This document shows positions 48,901 through 59,904 of a DNA stretch of 64,000 nt, in pieces. Position 1 is the first letter of the stretch. Each line of letters begins with the position of its first letter. Position numbers and translations under genes: made by a program. The stretch is from Symsagittifera roscoffensis. Lineage: Eukaryota; Xenacoelomorpha; Acoela; Convolutidae. The notes under the pieces were generated by a model that saw only the letters and a list, made by a program, of their open reading frames with translations, had not been told where the DNA came from and did not search any database. The stretch lies in assembly GCF_963678635.1 (NCBI RefSeq), contig NC_087070.1:20071461-20135460 (forward strand), written 5' to 3'.

Positions 48901-51900
48901 TCTCTGAGATTTCAGAGAAGTTGGAGGTTGATTAACCATTGGCAGACCCCGGAAGATGTCCGAAGAATCAGTACAATATTGTTTTTCTAAAATTATCCAA
49001 GTAAAACCAATAAATTGACGTTTTATTTCAGTGATTCCGCGCGACGCTACGCTTCCTTCATTTTTTAGTAACTTTTTGGTATTTTGCTTTGGTTTCTGTC
49101 CCCGTGCGGACTTTTGTTCTTGCCTTTTCCTTTTGCAGGGAGTGTCTCTCACTGAAATACTTCTCGGGTTGGAAACTTTCGGCATCAACGACCAACTATT
49201 TCATCTGGCATTTCACCACAGATTTGTCATTTCGACTCTCCCACAGAACGAAAACTTCAACAATCAAAGTTTTCAACAAATCATTGACGAATAGAAATAG
49301 CAAAACCACGAGTAAAATATCCACAGCCATATTGACATGACAGAAATTTTGGAGCAACTCAAACACTCAAGAACATCTCATCGACGCGTAGTAACCAGAT
49401 ACTACAATGAAGCAAACACGATCAATAAAAGCGGAACTCTTGATGAAACAGGAGTAGCAAGACTTGAGCAACTGGAATTGACATCCGCAAGAAACAGGAC
49501 CAGCTCTCAAACTCCAATAGCAAGATACAGGAACGGATCAATTATGAGCAGCCATTAGACAATGAGATCGAAGAAGCAGAAGATTTGGACGATAAATATG
49601 GACAATACGTTCATCAAATTCAACAGTTTCTTCAAAGGCTCAAAACAACGAAACGAGTTTCTACAAGTGAAACTCGATCAACAGATGTAAATGTCAACTT
49701 ACCAAAATTAAACTTGCCTGTTTTCTCTGGAGGATACATGGAATGGAAATCGTTCTTCGACTTGTTCAAAGGAGCTGTGATTAACAACACGAGACTGACA
49801 AAGAGCCAAAATCTACAGCACTTGAAATCTTCTCTGACTCGAGACGGGGACAAACTATTACATTCTATAACGATTACGGAAGACAATTTTCACATCGCCA
49901 TTGACATTCTGGAGATCCGATACGACAACAAACGTTTGATTTTGCGATCACATTTGCACGAAATCTTCAAACAGCGTTCGTTGACATCAGAAAACTCCAA
50001 AGATCTACGAACTCTCATGGAAACAACAGAGGAAAACCGACTCGCTTTGCTTAACCGTGGACAACCAGTGGATCAACAGGATACTTTTTTTGTGTACCTT
50101 CTGACGGAACGACTTTCCATTGAAGCACGGAAAGGTTGGAAAATTTCTACACCGAGAAGAGAACCTCAGCGTTACGACCAGCTCGAAGAACATCATCTTT
50201 GCGATCGACATCAATTGGTAATCAACAGCTCGACCAGAAAGGAAGTAACATGGCACCAAAAACGCTTCAGACTAATCTAGCTACATCAGACAAAGACGAA
50301 TGCGAATGTTGCGGAAAGAACCATCGGATCTACAGATGTGACATCTTCAATAACCTGTCAATCAAAAAGTTATCTCAACTGATCATAGTGAAACAGCTGT
50401 GCTTCAACCGATTTCGACCTTGACATCGAAGTGAAGATTGTTCTAGATCTCGATGCAAAGAATGTGGACAAAAGCACGACACTCGTCTACATCGTGAGCA
50501 AAAAATTTTTCTAAAAAAAACCAGACGCCGCAACACAGCAGATACCACTAAAAGTGAAGACAGATGACAAAAGTTAACCGGAGCAGCAACTCATGAAAAA
50601 ACCGAAGAAGAAGTTTCTTTTACAAACTCCTATCATTCTACTCGAGGTCAATGGAGAAGTTTTTCATGTTCGAGAAGTTCAGATTCAGCTTCACAGAACA
50701 ATATGATTACAGAAGCAGCTGTTGAATGTTTACATATACGCAGACAGAAGCTGACAACTTAGATTTGCGGAATTGGAGGAAAAGAAGCTTGCGACAACAA
50801 GGGACAACTTCATCTACTCATCCGGCCATCAGACAATGAACCAATCTCAATAACAGCATCAATTTTTCAAAAGCTAACCAACAATTTGCCTTTGAGACGA
50901 ACCAATATCGACAGTTGGACAACAGTGAAGGAATTACAATTGAAAGATCCCGTCTTCAACGATCCACTGAAAAATGACTTGATCGTTGGAACAGCAATGA
51001 GGAACTGATGATTGGAAACAACAGAATCAAGGAACAGACAGGTTCAATTTTTAACGACTCTCAGTTTCTGGCTGGCTTGTAATTGGACAACAAAACAGCA
51101 ACAACAGACTTACTTCACTACAACAGACGTTTCTTGTCAGCGACGATAGTAAAACAATTTTTCAAAATTTTTGGGAAATCTAGGAAGTTCCAGAAAGAAA
51201 AATGTGGACACCAGAGGAACTTAAATGCGAGGAACATTTCAAAGCAACAACTAAATGCAGGCCAGCTGGAAATTTTGTGGTAAAAATTCCACTCAAAGAA
51301 GAAATTGGATTTTTTGGAGACATACTACAGCAGGCTCGCAGACGACTACGTAGTTTAGTCTTTCGTTTGGAAAAGAACCCTGAGCTCGACAGGAAATACA
51401 ATAACTTCATCAACGAGTTTATTAGCCTTAGCCATATGGAGGAAATTCCAGACAACGAGTTGGTGCGACCGCACTATAACTGTTTCTACATGCAACATAA
51501 TTGCGTTTTAAAGGGTTCAAGCACTACAACAAAACTTCGAGTGATTTTCGACGCATCAGCAAAAACGACATCTGGAATATCACTCAACGACAAACTGATG
51601 GTTGGACCTACAGTTAAGTATTCTGATTCGCTTTTGAAAGCTTCAGGTAGCACTTTTAGTCGACATTGCGAAATTGTACCGCCAGGTGGAGTTGGATGAA
51701 GAAGATAGAGACTATCATCGAATCTTGTGGAAACATCAAAATTCGACAGAGGTTAGGCACTACCGAATGACCAGAGTTACGTATGGAATTGCTTCTTCAG
51801 CCTTTCATTCGATAAGACCTCTTCAAGTGGTTGTTGAAGAAAGTGACGACGACTCATTTAGGATAGCAACACACAACGACATGTAAAGAGACGACCTCCT

Positions 51901-54900
51901 ATCAGCATCTTCAGATACTGAATCAGCAATTCAACTACAAGACAGATTCATCAAGACACTTGGTAAAGCTGGACTTGAAATTTGCAAATGGACATCAAAC
52001 GACACGCAGCTAGTAGAAAGACTCCCAGTGCACTATTGAGAAGCAGCAGACGAAATGCTAATCAAAAGTCACGAGTATGTCATCAAAAAACTTGGAATCA
52101 AATGGAACCCAGTGCCAGATCACTTTTGCAGTTAAATTAAACAAAGAGTTTCCGATAACCAAACAACAAATACTCTCAGAAGCCACGAGACTCTATGAAC
52201 CCCTTGGATGGCTTTCGCCTACGACGATTCAACTGGAATCATTCATACAACTCATGTGGACGGACAAAACTTGTAGGATCAAACGATATCAGTCACACTA
52301 CAGGAACATTATGGACGCCTTCGGCACAGTCAAAAACCTTCAACTTCATGTTTTCTGTGACGCATCAACTACAATATATGCAGCTGTTGTGTATATGCGA
52401 CAAAAAACCAGCGAAGGTACCACAAACGTCGATATTTTGACCGCAAAAACACGAGTTGCGCCTATTGCGTGCACTTGTGTTCCACGCATGGAACTTTGTG
52501 CAGCACTTCTCGGATCGAAACTAGTGGAAGCAACTCTAGCCGCCATCAGCGATCAGCGGTTCATCATACCTACTGTTTTCGTGTGGAACGACTCTCAAGT
52601 TATAATTGCGTGGTTAAAAGAATTTCCTCGCAAGTGGAAGACTTTGGTTGCTAATCGAATAGCAAAAATTGAAGAAACTCTACCAGCCGAGAGATGGAAA
52701 TTCGTGCCGACGAAAGCAATCCTACTGATTGTGCTTCTCGGGGAATTCCATCTTCAGCTCTATCATATCATGAACTTTGGTGGAACGGACCAACATGGCA
52801 CTCACAGTCATCAGACAAGTCGCCGAGAGTAGAATCAATCCCAGCGGAGACGACCCAATAAGAAACCAGAACAATTGAAGACAGCGGATCTGTTACAATG
52901 GTGACAGTGGAAAAAGAGAACAAAGTCTGAGACCTGTTGACCAGGTTTTCACGGCTTTCGAAAATTGTCAGGATCTTAAGCTACATCAAGATATTTGCCA
53001 AAAACTGCAGAACTCATCCCAGGTTGGATTTTGAAGCTACAATTCAAAACGTAGCATACGCAACAATTGCTACAGGAGGTATAAATAATCGCGATGATAT
53101 TGGCACAAGATTAGGTTTGCAGACAGAAGAAAGCGATGGAACAGGTGTTGGTACAGGAGTAAGTTTTGGTACTGAGAAAAATCGGAAAAATTGAATGAAA
53201 AACGATACTGGTAACCGGCATGGTAATGGTACAAACGTTACATTGCAGACGGATAGTTTCCGGGATGGTATTGGGAGGTTAGGTATATGTAGAGAAAAAA
53301 GCAATGAGGACCGTGAAGGTATGGTTCAAAATCAGGTGTTGGTACAGGGGTAAGTTTTGGTACTTAGAAGAATCGAGAAAACTCAATATAAAAACTCAAT
53401 ATAAGGAAACCCGGGAAGTTATTGGTACAGAGGAAGGTTTTTGTGCAATGGTTGGTATTGGTATGGGTAAAGGTATGAGTAGTGGTTGGCATTATTACTG
53501 GATGCTAGTAAAGGAACAAGGACAAGACCAGATGATTGAACAGGTGTGGATACTGATTTGAGCAAAAGCGTGAACTCTGTTAGCGCCACTGATTGTCTTT
53601 CTGGTAAAAGTACAGGTAGGGAAAATGGAAGTAAAGGTACGGGGTTGGATAGCAGCTGCTTTGGGGAAGCTGGACTGCAGGTTTCGCAGCAATCGCTAAT
53701 CGCGCAAAGGCAAAAATTCCATCGAGCAGAAACTCAGGAAGCAAAAACAACGACAACAAAACTGACGACTCACAACAACTTAGTGAAGTTCAATCAGAAG
53801 AGCGTCGACAATTCAGAGGAACTGCATCAGTTGCTTAAGCCTGAAAACTTTCAGCCGTGGAAGTTAGGGAAGATCGCACAGCTCTGCACAGCTTGGATCA
53901 GCAGCATCATCTAGCCGAGTGTTAACTTATCAGGAAAAGGAAGCATATTCCAAGGAACAGCAAAAATTTGAGCCTTTTGCCCTTCTTTGACGTTGAGAGC
54001 AACGTAATTTGTGTCGGAGGACGCCTCGCTAATTCACAATATGATATCAACAAAAAGTTTCCTGTGCTCTTTCCCAGGAAATCAGCAATCAACAAAGTGC
54101 TCATTAGGGAAGCGTTCGAAAGATCGATTCATAACGGTCCTCAGATGACACTATACACTCTTTTACAAACCGTATGGATACCAAGTGGCCTCACATTGGC
54201 CAAACAAGCAATTCATAATTGCAAGCCTTGAATTCCACAGGATGCCAGACTTCTTCAACCAGAACTGGGAGATTTGCCGCTCGAAAGAGTGGTAGAACCT
54301 TTTACTTTTGGCAACACAAGACTCGATTATTGTGGACCTTTCTACATGAAAGATAGCAGCAGCCAAGAAAATAAAGTATATGTGGCTATCTTCATTTGCT
54401 GTTCAACTAAAGCAGTTCACATTGAAACCGTGAACTCTCTCACAAAGGACGATTGCTTAGACGCTATAAAACGATTTTGCGCCAGAAGAGGATTACGGAA
54501 AGCTTTTTACTGTGACAATTCGATGACTCTTATTGGCCCCTGAGGTGAAAATGATTTCTAAAAATTGATGATGATCAAAGAGTTTAAAGAAATCTTCAGC
54601 ACCTTCACCAACGACAACTGAATTTCATGGCACACTATTTCACCAAAAGCGCCACACTTCGGAAACGACCTTTCTTCCGAACAGTTGGGAAAACGCGACT
54701 ACAATTTCATCAGTTCCTGACAGTTCTGCACTCGCTTTAACGCCCGGACATTTTCTCATCAGACGACCATTGACAGCATTGCCGAGTTCTACGCGCGACA
54801 AGAGGACATCGCTCAGTCGACAAATCAAAGCCATTGACAACATAGTTCGACAATTTTGGAAACGTTGGAAAGAAGAATACTTGACTTCTCTGCAGCAAAA

Positions 54901-56235
54901 AGCTAAATGGACGAAATCGCCATCATGACATTTCACCATTGGAGACATTGTTATTGTCAAAGAGGACATCATACGGCCTTTGATGTATGCAATGGGTCGT
55001 ATCACTAAAGTCTTTGATGGCAATGACCACATCATACAGGTTGCGCAAATCAAAACCGGAACAGGACTCTACAATCGACCAGTGAACAGTTTTGCACTGT
55101 TGCATTCCGACAGAAATTGACCGACTACAGACTTCTCTTCATTCAGGACGTAACTCAGGGATTTCTTGTAGCCGTTTTATTGAACCCGTTCAAGGAGGGC
55201 GCGAAATGTTGTGACTTATCTCTACAAGGCACTGTAGCCGGATAAACTGTAACTATGCGGGCAACTGTAACCGTACAACTATTGACTTAAACAAAGTTTG
55301 TGAAGCTGAAACAGAAAATCATTTTACTCAATTCTGAACAGTTTGACTTTCTCACGTTTACATGTTAATAAACTAAGAATTTATCTTAATTTGTTTAGGA
55401 ATCTAAGATTAAGGAATAGAATTGGATAGTAACAACAAACCACACGGAGGCTGTAACGGGCCAATTGAAACAATTTCAACCAAGCTGTTCATGTGAAAAA
55501 CCGGAAAATCAGCCAAACTAATTGGAACCAGATAAACTCAAAAGTGAAACACTCCAAAACTGAAATAAATAACAAGTGCAACCAAATAACTCAAAACATT
55601 CAAATTCTAGAAAGGGTAAACGTCTTATATAGAAAAGAATAACGNNNNNNNNNNNNNNNNNNNNNNNNNNNNNNNNNNNNNNNNNNNNNNNNNNNNNNNN
55701 NNNNNNNNNNNNNNNNNNNNNNNNNNNNNNNNNNNNNNNNNNNNNNNNNNNNNNNNNNNNNNNNNNNNNNNNNNNNNNNNNNNNNNNNNNNNNNNNNNNN
55801 NNNNNNNNNNNNNNNNNNNNNNNNNNNNNNNNNNNNNNNNNNNNGTAAAATTGTTAGTCTTTCTGCTTTTAGTATCTTACTGTTGCGCCATAGATACATA
55901 GATAGATTGCGTCATAGATACATAAATAGATAGCGTCATATTATGGGTTTGGATTGTTTTCCTCAAGAGTTAAAGCGCATGGCCATTCAAAAAGCCCCAC
56001 TCCGTCTTTTACATCAATTTTTGTTCAACCAGTCCTGATATTTTTCTCCCAAATTGACTTGAGAAGACCGCGCCAAAAAAAATTCCAAATTCCCAAAATA
56101 TATTTTTGTAACATTTTTATTAAAAACTTATTAAAGAGCGGTGAGCAAAACAATGGCCAAGAGGGGATCTTTTAATGTTCTGGAAAATCAATATATTTAT
56201 ATTATATATATACATATATATTTATACATATATAT

Positions 56236-56295
<60 letters not shown>

Positions 56296-56494
56296 TCGGC
56301 CTGAATAATAAAATAAAAATTTAACAAGATTCACCTGTGTTTTTTGCAAACCGCTCCCGTCATGCCAAGTCTATTGGCAAGCCAGAAGACCCATGACCCC
56401 CACTTTTCTGAAGAGGGAGAGGAGGGGGAGGATGAAGAACGAGCTAACATTTCATGGTCACTGGGGCTGAATAAACACTGGCAGAGTAGGGGTA
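42714..56494 (-). CDS. Multi-exon gene of unrecognised family, 3' part (four exons)
   Basis: Exons in transcript order: 56494-56335, 43956-43890, 43673-43465, 42996-42714 (TGA at 42716-42714). Phases agree at each join. The last two joins use clean signals (GTAAGT to TGTGTAG; GTTAAT to CCCTAG). The long join (12.4 kb) completes an AGG codon and has a good donor (CACAG then GTGAAT), but its acceptor is weak. The joined product has about 238 residues, open at its 5' end. Features include [50 protein letters not shown] and a basic Arg-rich tail ([13 protein letters not shown]). [10 protein letters not shown] recalls a methyltransferase motif I, but other such motifs are absent. I do not recognise the family. 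The 5' exons must lie upstream of 56494 or outside the window. Confidence 0.55.
43465..43673 (-). CDS. Exon of the unrecognised minus-strand gene (best supported)
   Basis: 209 nt, phase 0 in, phase 2 out. The acceptor TTATGTGTGTAG and donor GTTAAT bracket a stretch that is clearly richer in G and C than its neighbours and encodes [20 protein letters not shown] onward. It joins to 42996-42714 at a W codon. Confidence 0.7.
44560..45106 (+). repeat. Dispersed repeat 'E', near full-length copy
   Basis: Starts CAAGACTGCTCGTATCAGGG, contains the palindrome CAGGGCGAAGCCCTG, CACACGCCATATAAAGCAC, and a core with ACGCGTTAATAGCGCGAATT. Ends TCGTATCGAAAGTCGGAGCA. It is collinear with and highly similar to the reverse-strand copy at 63051-63602. 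No coding frame. Confidence 0.92.
45328..45815 (+). repeat. Dispersed repeat 'E', variant copy
   Basis: Same ends as 44560-45106 (CGCTCGTCTATCAGGGCGAA at the left, CGAAAGTCGGAACAA at the right) but with the inner sequence of the 12054-12590 subtype. The two subtypes therefore sit side by side here. Confidence 0.88.
45880..46720 (+). repeat. Decayed fragments of repeat 'E'
   Basis: CAAACCCCCATAATTTTACA at about 46030 and GTCTTGTTAAAAAATACAAA at about 46600 match internal parts of E, with much divergence. The limits are uncertain. Confidence 0.45.
46721..47639. other. Intron sequence, no feature recognised
   Basis: AT-rich. A 77-codon plus-strand frame (46870-47103) has no recognised feature. 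It lies within the proposed 12.4-kb intron of the minus-strand gene. Confidence 0.4.
47640..47924. mobile_element. Partial copy of the CCCGGGTTGACC transposon
   Basis: Carries ATCATACAATTTCCATA-type repeats in both orientations and ends GGAGGTCAACCCGGG, as 24296-25547 does. The opposite terminus is missing or unrecognisable, so the left limit is approximate. Confidence 0.75.
47925..48560. other. Intron sequence left of the BEL element
   Basis: Contains one E-end-like string (GCGAGCAGTCTTGTTTTT) at about 48036. Nothing else is seen. Bases 48556-48560 (AACCA) are the left target-site duplicate of the BEL element. Confidence 0.5.
48561..48785 (+). repeat. 5' LTR of the BEL/Pao element
   Basis: 225 bp, TG...CA. 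It differs from the 3' LTR by about 20 substitutions and one 6-bp indel (near 48602). Confidence 0.95.
48791..48806 (+). promoter_or_regulatory. Probable primer-binding site
   Basis: TGGTCCGCCGGTTTAA begins 5 nt after the 5' LTR. A TGG start pairs with the CCA end of a tRNA. The tRNA identity is not determined. Confidence 0.55.
49337..50510 (+). pseudogene. BEL/Pao gag, frameshifted
   Basis: Three frames are needed. The N-terminal part starts 49337 (MTEILEQL) and shifts near 49480 into the frame holding [18 protein letters not shown] (49700-49760), the signature block of the DUF1759 gag domain. Another shift near 50140 leads to the zinc-knuckle part ([16 protein letters not shown], then C-x2-C-x4-H at about 50450-50475), where one knuckle cysteine is lost and a stop interrupts. 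It can no longer make a working gag protein. Confidence 0.85.
50600..52920 (+). pseudogene. BEL/Pao protease, reverse transcriptase and RNase H region, broken
   Basis: A retroviral-type aspartic protease motif, here DSAS, lies at 50682, with several stops after it. The RT N-terminal part is open from 51202 to about 51650 ([10 protein letters not shown], then MVGPT). The frame then shifts. The catalytic block is damaged: at 51884 the usual Y-x-D-D reads stop-R-D-D. The Peptidase_A17-like region follows ([19 protein letters not shown] at about 52190-52245; [28 protein letters not shown]) and retains RNase H-like acidic residues. It ends with [13 protein letters not shown] at about 52934-52975. 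Confidence 0.85.
53085..53560 (+). repeat. GGTA-rich tandem repeat inside BEL pol
   Basis: A segment containing GGTGTTGGTACAGG, GTAAGTTTTGGTACT and AATCG-GAAAA recurs about 191 bp apart (53147 and 53338), with further diverged GGTATTGG-type units to about 53540. Its G-rich plus strand and repeat structure are unlike the flanking pol sequence, and it separates the RNase H region from the integrase zinc-binding region. Confidence 0.75.
53690..55120 (+). pseudogene. BEL/Pao integrase, broken
   Basis: The zinc-binding H2C2-like part ([12 protein letters not shown] at about 54010-54050, [19 protein letters not shown], then NCKP) has lost one histidine. In the catalytic core the first two acidic residues survive (LDYCGP at 54325, YCDNSM at 54513) but a stop follows at 54541. 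The C-terminal DUF5641-like end is recognisable from [20 protein letters not shown] to about 55119, again with a stop and frame changes. Confidence 0.85.
55192..55206 (+). promoter_or_regulatory. Polypurine tract of the BEL element
   Basis: AAGGAGGGCGCGAAA lies immediately before the 3' LTR, the expected place for the plus-strand primer. Two cytosines interrupt it. Confidence 0.65.
55207..55437 (+). repeat. 3' LTR of the BEL/Pao element
   Basis: 231 bp, same ends as the 5' LTR, followed by the AACCA target duplicate (55438-55442). Confidence 0.95.
55645..55844. other. Assembly gap, 200 N
   Basis: Exactly 200 undetermined bases, a common placeholder size, so the true distance is unknown. It lies in the proposed long intron of the minus-strand gene, just right of the BEL element. 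To its right, 55885-55945 has short repeats of GCGTCATAGATACATA. Confidence 1.
56190..56295. repeat. (TA)n microsatellite
   Basis: An imperfect TA dinucleotide run with TTTATA interruptions, ending at TATACTCGG. It sits about 40 bp downstream, in transcript sense, of the exon at 56335-56494. Confidence 0.95.
56335..56494 (-). CDS. Internal exon of the unrecognised minus-strand gene
   Basis: 160 nt between acceptor CTTTGTTTCAG and donor GTGAAT, phase 1 in and phase 2 out. It encodes [18 protein letters not shown], a serine/proline run and [20 protein letters not shown]. The composition is coding-like amid AT-rich DNA. Its link to the 42.7-44.0 kb exons rests on phase and a completed AGG codon only. 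It could belong to another gene. Confidence 0.5.
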
Positions 56495-56756
56495 CTGAAA
56501 CAAAGAAAGCTCTACAGATTTTTCTACTTTTCGAGAAACTGTTTTTTTTCAATTCAATTATCTGACAAACCAAACGTTTAAACATGAGAAATATGCACGT
56601 GGCTATTGGAGTCTATCCAATTCTGTTGAAATTAATCTGAAATTTCATAAATATACATTGAACAATTTTTCGAAGTTTAATTTTAAAAAAGAACGTTTTT
56701 CCTAAACAAACGCATTTCATTTTTTAAAATAATCTGTCAAAAAATAAAATAATGTA

Positions 56757-58496
56757 AACCCAGAAAGTTTCCTTCAAATTAACAACCGCACGCATGTAAT
56801 CTAAGCCTTGATGGAAATTCCTAACGTGCAAGTGCTGAACCAATAACCGAACAACCGCGTGACGTGCATCAAGTATAATCGGATGCTTGCTATCGAAATT
56901 GGAATTAACCAAGCGGCTGATGCGCCCAGTCGAGCGAAGGATGCCAGCTGGTCCAATGAACGGCAAATACTTGGCGATCCGACTATTCCTCGTGATAACT
57001 TTACCGGCTCTTAGTAGTTTTAGCTCACTAGGGAATGTCTCACCCTGGGACAGGTAAATGAGCTTCTGTTCAGCAATATCCATTTCAGACGGGTCTGTAA
57101 TTTCTAATATACTTGACCGGAAATGTTTATGGGATGGCAGCCATCTTAACAAAAATGCTACTGTGCGTTTGTATTTTACAATTGAATTGAATCTCTCCCA
57201 TTTTCCGTAGGGAAGATTTTTTTCTGTCAAAACATCGACGATGAAATTTGACGAATTTTCCAGACAAATGTCGATATCACATGATGGTCCTTTGAGTCCT
57301 ATTTTATCAATAACCCTTGTATCGGGCTTGAACGTCCAATCACTTGTTCTCAGTATACTATGGCCATTAACCCAGCTGCTTTCCTTGAGGGCTTCCGAAG
57401 AAATCCCTCGTGTACCGGTATCAGCTGGGTTATCACCGCTAAGTATGTGATGCCACTGATCAGGTGTGGTAGACTCCAGAATCTCACCAGTGCGATTACC
57501 AACAAAAACGGGTAGTTTACTACAAGAGTGAAGCCACTGAAGAACAGTGGTACTATCTGTCCACATGAGAATATCCGTAACTTTGAAAGTAAGACCTTTC
57601 AAAATTTCTTCTTTTAAGCGGGTTGCAAGACGAGCCGCTTGAAGCTCTAACTTTGGAATAGAAATCGCTTTTATAGGCGCGACGCGGGCTTTGCAAAACA
57701 CAAAAGCTAATTCGGTCTGATGAGAGCTAGCAAGTCGCGCACGAAGGAAAGCGACGGCACAGAAAAAACCCTGCGAACTATCACCGAACATGTGACGTTC
57801 TATTCGGTCGAAAGGATCAGTGAAATAGTTGCGAGGTATTGTCAGAGAATCTAACAAATGAAGACCTGAGTGCCGCTCAAGGAATTGCTTTTTGATTTCC
57901 TTTGGCAGATCATCGTCCCATTTTTGACCACTGATTCGCCAGATATCGTTTAATAGAAGGCGAGCCTTCACGGTATACGGAGCCACTAACCCAATTGGAC
58001 CAAAAACAGAGGAAACAAAACTCAACATGGTACGCTGAGTGATTGCTTTGTCTACTGGACGATCAACCCCTCTACTAACGACTAAGGTATCTTTTACGTG
58101 ATCCCACTTAAGACCGAGAACATGCGACGGCTGGTCTGGACTCGCACAAATATCTTTAACAGAGGAATTGGACTCACGGTTGTCCGGATTAAGAGCAGTT
58201 GTTACATCGGGCATGTTACTGACAAATTTTGTCAGACGAAACCCACCTAGTTTAAGCAACGAGATTAAATCTCTACCTAATTTCAAGGCGTCATCCTTGT
58301 TTTGAAAAGAATCCAAATAATCATCCATATAAAATTTCTGGACAACAGCCGAAGCAGCTTCGGGGTACTCAGCTTGATTATCCGATGCAGTCTTCTGCAA
58401 AGCAAAACTCGCACAAGTCGGCGAGTCACGAGCACCAAAAATGTGACGCGTATATTGGCGAATTACCACACTTGATGTGGGGTCCTCCCGCCACAA
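56757..58496 (-). pseudogene. BEL/Pao RT, Peptidase_A17/RNase H and H2C2 part
   Basis: Open over about 580 codons. It begins after a run of eight A (plus strand 58495-58502) that throws the frame out relative to the upstream part. The RT catalytic block reads FYMDDYLDS (about 58340-58310). The Peptidase_A17 region has FVSSVFGPIGLVAPYT. RNase H-like acidic residues are all present in FGDSSQ, KLELQAA, MWTDST and NPADTGTRG. It ends in the H-x(n)-H part of the zinc-binding domain (HVRNFHQG), then leaves BEL sequence at ETFWV. Confidence 0.88.
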
Positions 58497-58573
58497 AAAA
58501 AACGAAGAGAAGGTTGATCTTCTTCACGGACTCCAACCTGTAAAATCATCCCTTCAATGTCAGCTGAAATGGC

Positions 58574-59904
58574 TTATTTATGCTGACGGAATCTTAAAAG
58601 TACAAAAATGAGATTTTGAAGGAGATCCAGGCCAACCAACAGAGATTTGTTCAAGGAAGCGCCATGACACTTCGATGCCCCATTGAGGACTCGGCGCACC
58701 TTACGGGGTTTATTCGGGTTCAACACCGGGTGATGCGGGAGATACCACTCAGGATCGGCTCGTGATTTGGAATTGTGTGCCTTAACGGTTATGACATATC
58801 CTTTTTGTATATCTTCTCTAATTGTTTCGGCGTATTTTTCACGGAGCGACGGATCCTTATCTAGCCTCTTTTCCAAAGACTTTAATTTAGCTAAGGAGGA
58901 AAAATAGTTATGTGGTAAAGTATTTTCCTTATCGTTCCAAAGCATTGGTACAATGTACCTCTCACCATCGTGAAACGTGTCATTTTTCAAAACGGACAAA
59001 GCGCGTTTGTCGGCGGCGGAACGGGCATCTACTTGCTTGAAGGCTCCATGTGACTCCAACTCATACCAAGTTTTAATTTGGTCTGCAAGAGACATGTCTT
59101 CGACAACACACTTAAAATAAGACGAGTTCGACTTAAGGGACGGCGGTAACGGACCACTTAAAACCCAAACTATCGGAAGGCGTACGGCGCACGGTGAAAT
59201 AGAGTCCTTCCCCAGAAGGTACTCAACGGGTCTTATGGCATAGTAGAAATCCTGTCCAATAATTATTTCGACTTCCTCATACTTATAATGTATAGGTTTT
59301 ATCGGAGCCAACTGCGGGTATTTTTCTTGTAATTCAGGAATACTTGTGCTATCCGATCCAATGCGAATATGATCCTTAACATAAGCTCGAAAAGAAAACG
59401 AAAAATCACTATTATTCGTTTCGGCGGAAACTTGAAAGTTTACTTGATGAGTTTTCATCACGCTTGTGGAATTGAGTCCATTTATGGTGAGGTTAACGGG
59501 AGTTCCAACCAAATGGAGCCGTTTTACGAGATCGGCGGATACCCATGAGTGCGTCGAAGCACTATCGCAAAGAGCTAGGTCATTAGTAATGGCCGCATCC
59601 GAAGAGACGGCGAGTGATGCAACTGGCAGGAGGCCTTTAGTTGACTCCTGGCTATGAATATCGCCGACGGCAGCGTTAGTCGATACATGTTTAGTGTTTG
59701 CGTTACCTGACGCCGGGGAACTTTTAGTATCCTTAGGAGGAAAAATTTTCTCAGCTCCATGTAAGAGCACGTTGTGCGTGCTTTCACAATCTGGCTTGGG
59801 GCGTTTTCTGGCCTTGCTACAATTACGAAAACTGTGATTGCTCTGTAAACACGCAAAGCAAAGTTTTTGTTCGGCTACATGTTTCGCTCGCTGCGTTAAT
59901 TAAT
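58574..59904 (-). pseudogene. BEL/Pao knuckle, protease and RT N-terminal part
   Basis: Reads from the open frame at 59904: C-x2-C-x4-H-x4-C knuckle (CFACLQSNHSFRNC, about 59855-59815), a protease with CDSASTHSW (about 59575-59545), VEIIIGQDFYYAIRPVEYLL (about 59270-59210), then WVLSGPLP, and the RT entry WYLPHHPVLNPNKPRKVRRV. The frame ends at a TAA at 58576-58574 that replaces a tyrosine-like codon just before ISADIEGM. Apart from that stop it is open over 440 codons. Confidence 0.85.

Larger units (their letters stand above)
48561..55437 (+). mobile_element. BEL/Pao LTR retrotransposon, full length but coding-dead
   Basis: Two LTRs (48561-48785, 55207-55437) start TGTTGTGAC and end CAACA. 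The 5-bp duplicate AACCA flanks both (48556-48560, 55438-55442), proving one insertion event. The inside has, in order, BEL/Pao gag (DUF1759-like), CCHC knuckles, DUF1758-like protease, reverse transcriptase, Peptidase_A17/RNase H region and integrase with a DUF5641-like end. All are broken by stops and frameshifts. The LTRs differ at roughly 10% of positions by eye, so the insertion is old. It lies antisense within the proposed long intron of the minus-strand gene. Confidence 0.95.
56757..59904 (-). mobile_element. BEL/Pao retrotransposon fragment, well preserved, both ends missing
   Basis: Minus-strand pol with two long frames. It starts within the gag zinc-knuckle region (open from about 59904) and stops within the integrase zinc-binding region (about 56757). 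No LTRs, gag N-terminus or integrase core are present. It differs clearly from the BEL element at 48561, so it belongs to another lineage. It has far fewer lesions, which suggests a younger insertion. Confidence 0.9.

Noticed and set aside
57241-57450. Plus-strand frames across the second BEL fragment, also at 59466
   Set aside because: Antisense shadows of the minus-strand pol frames.
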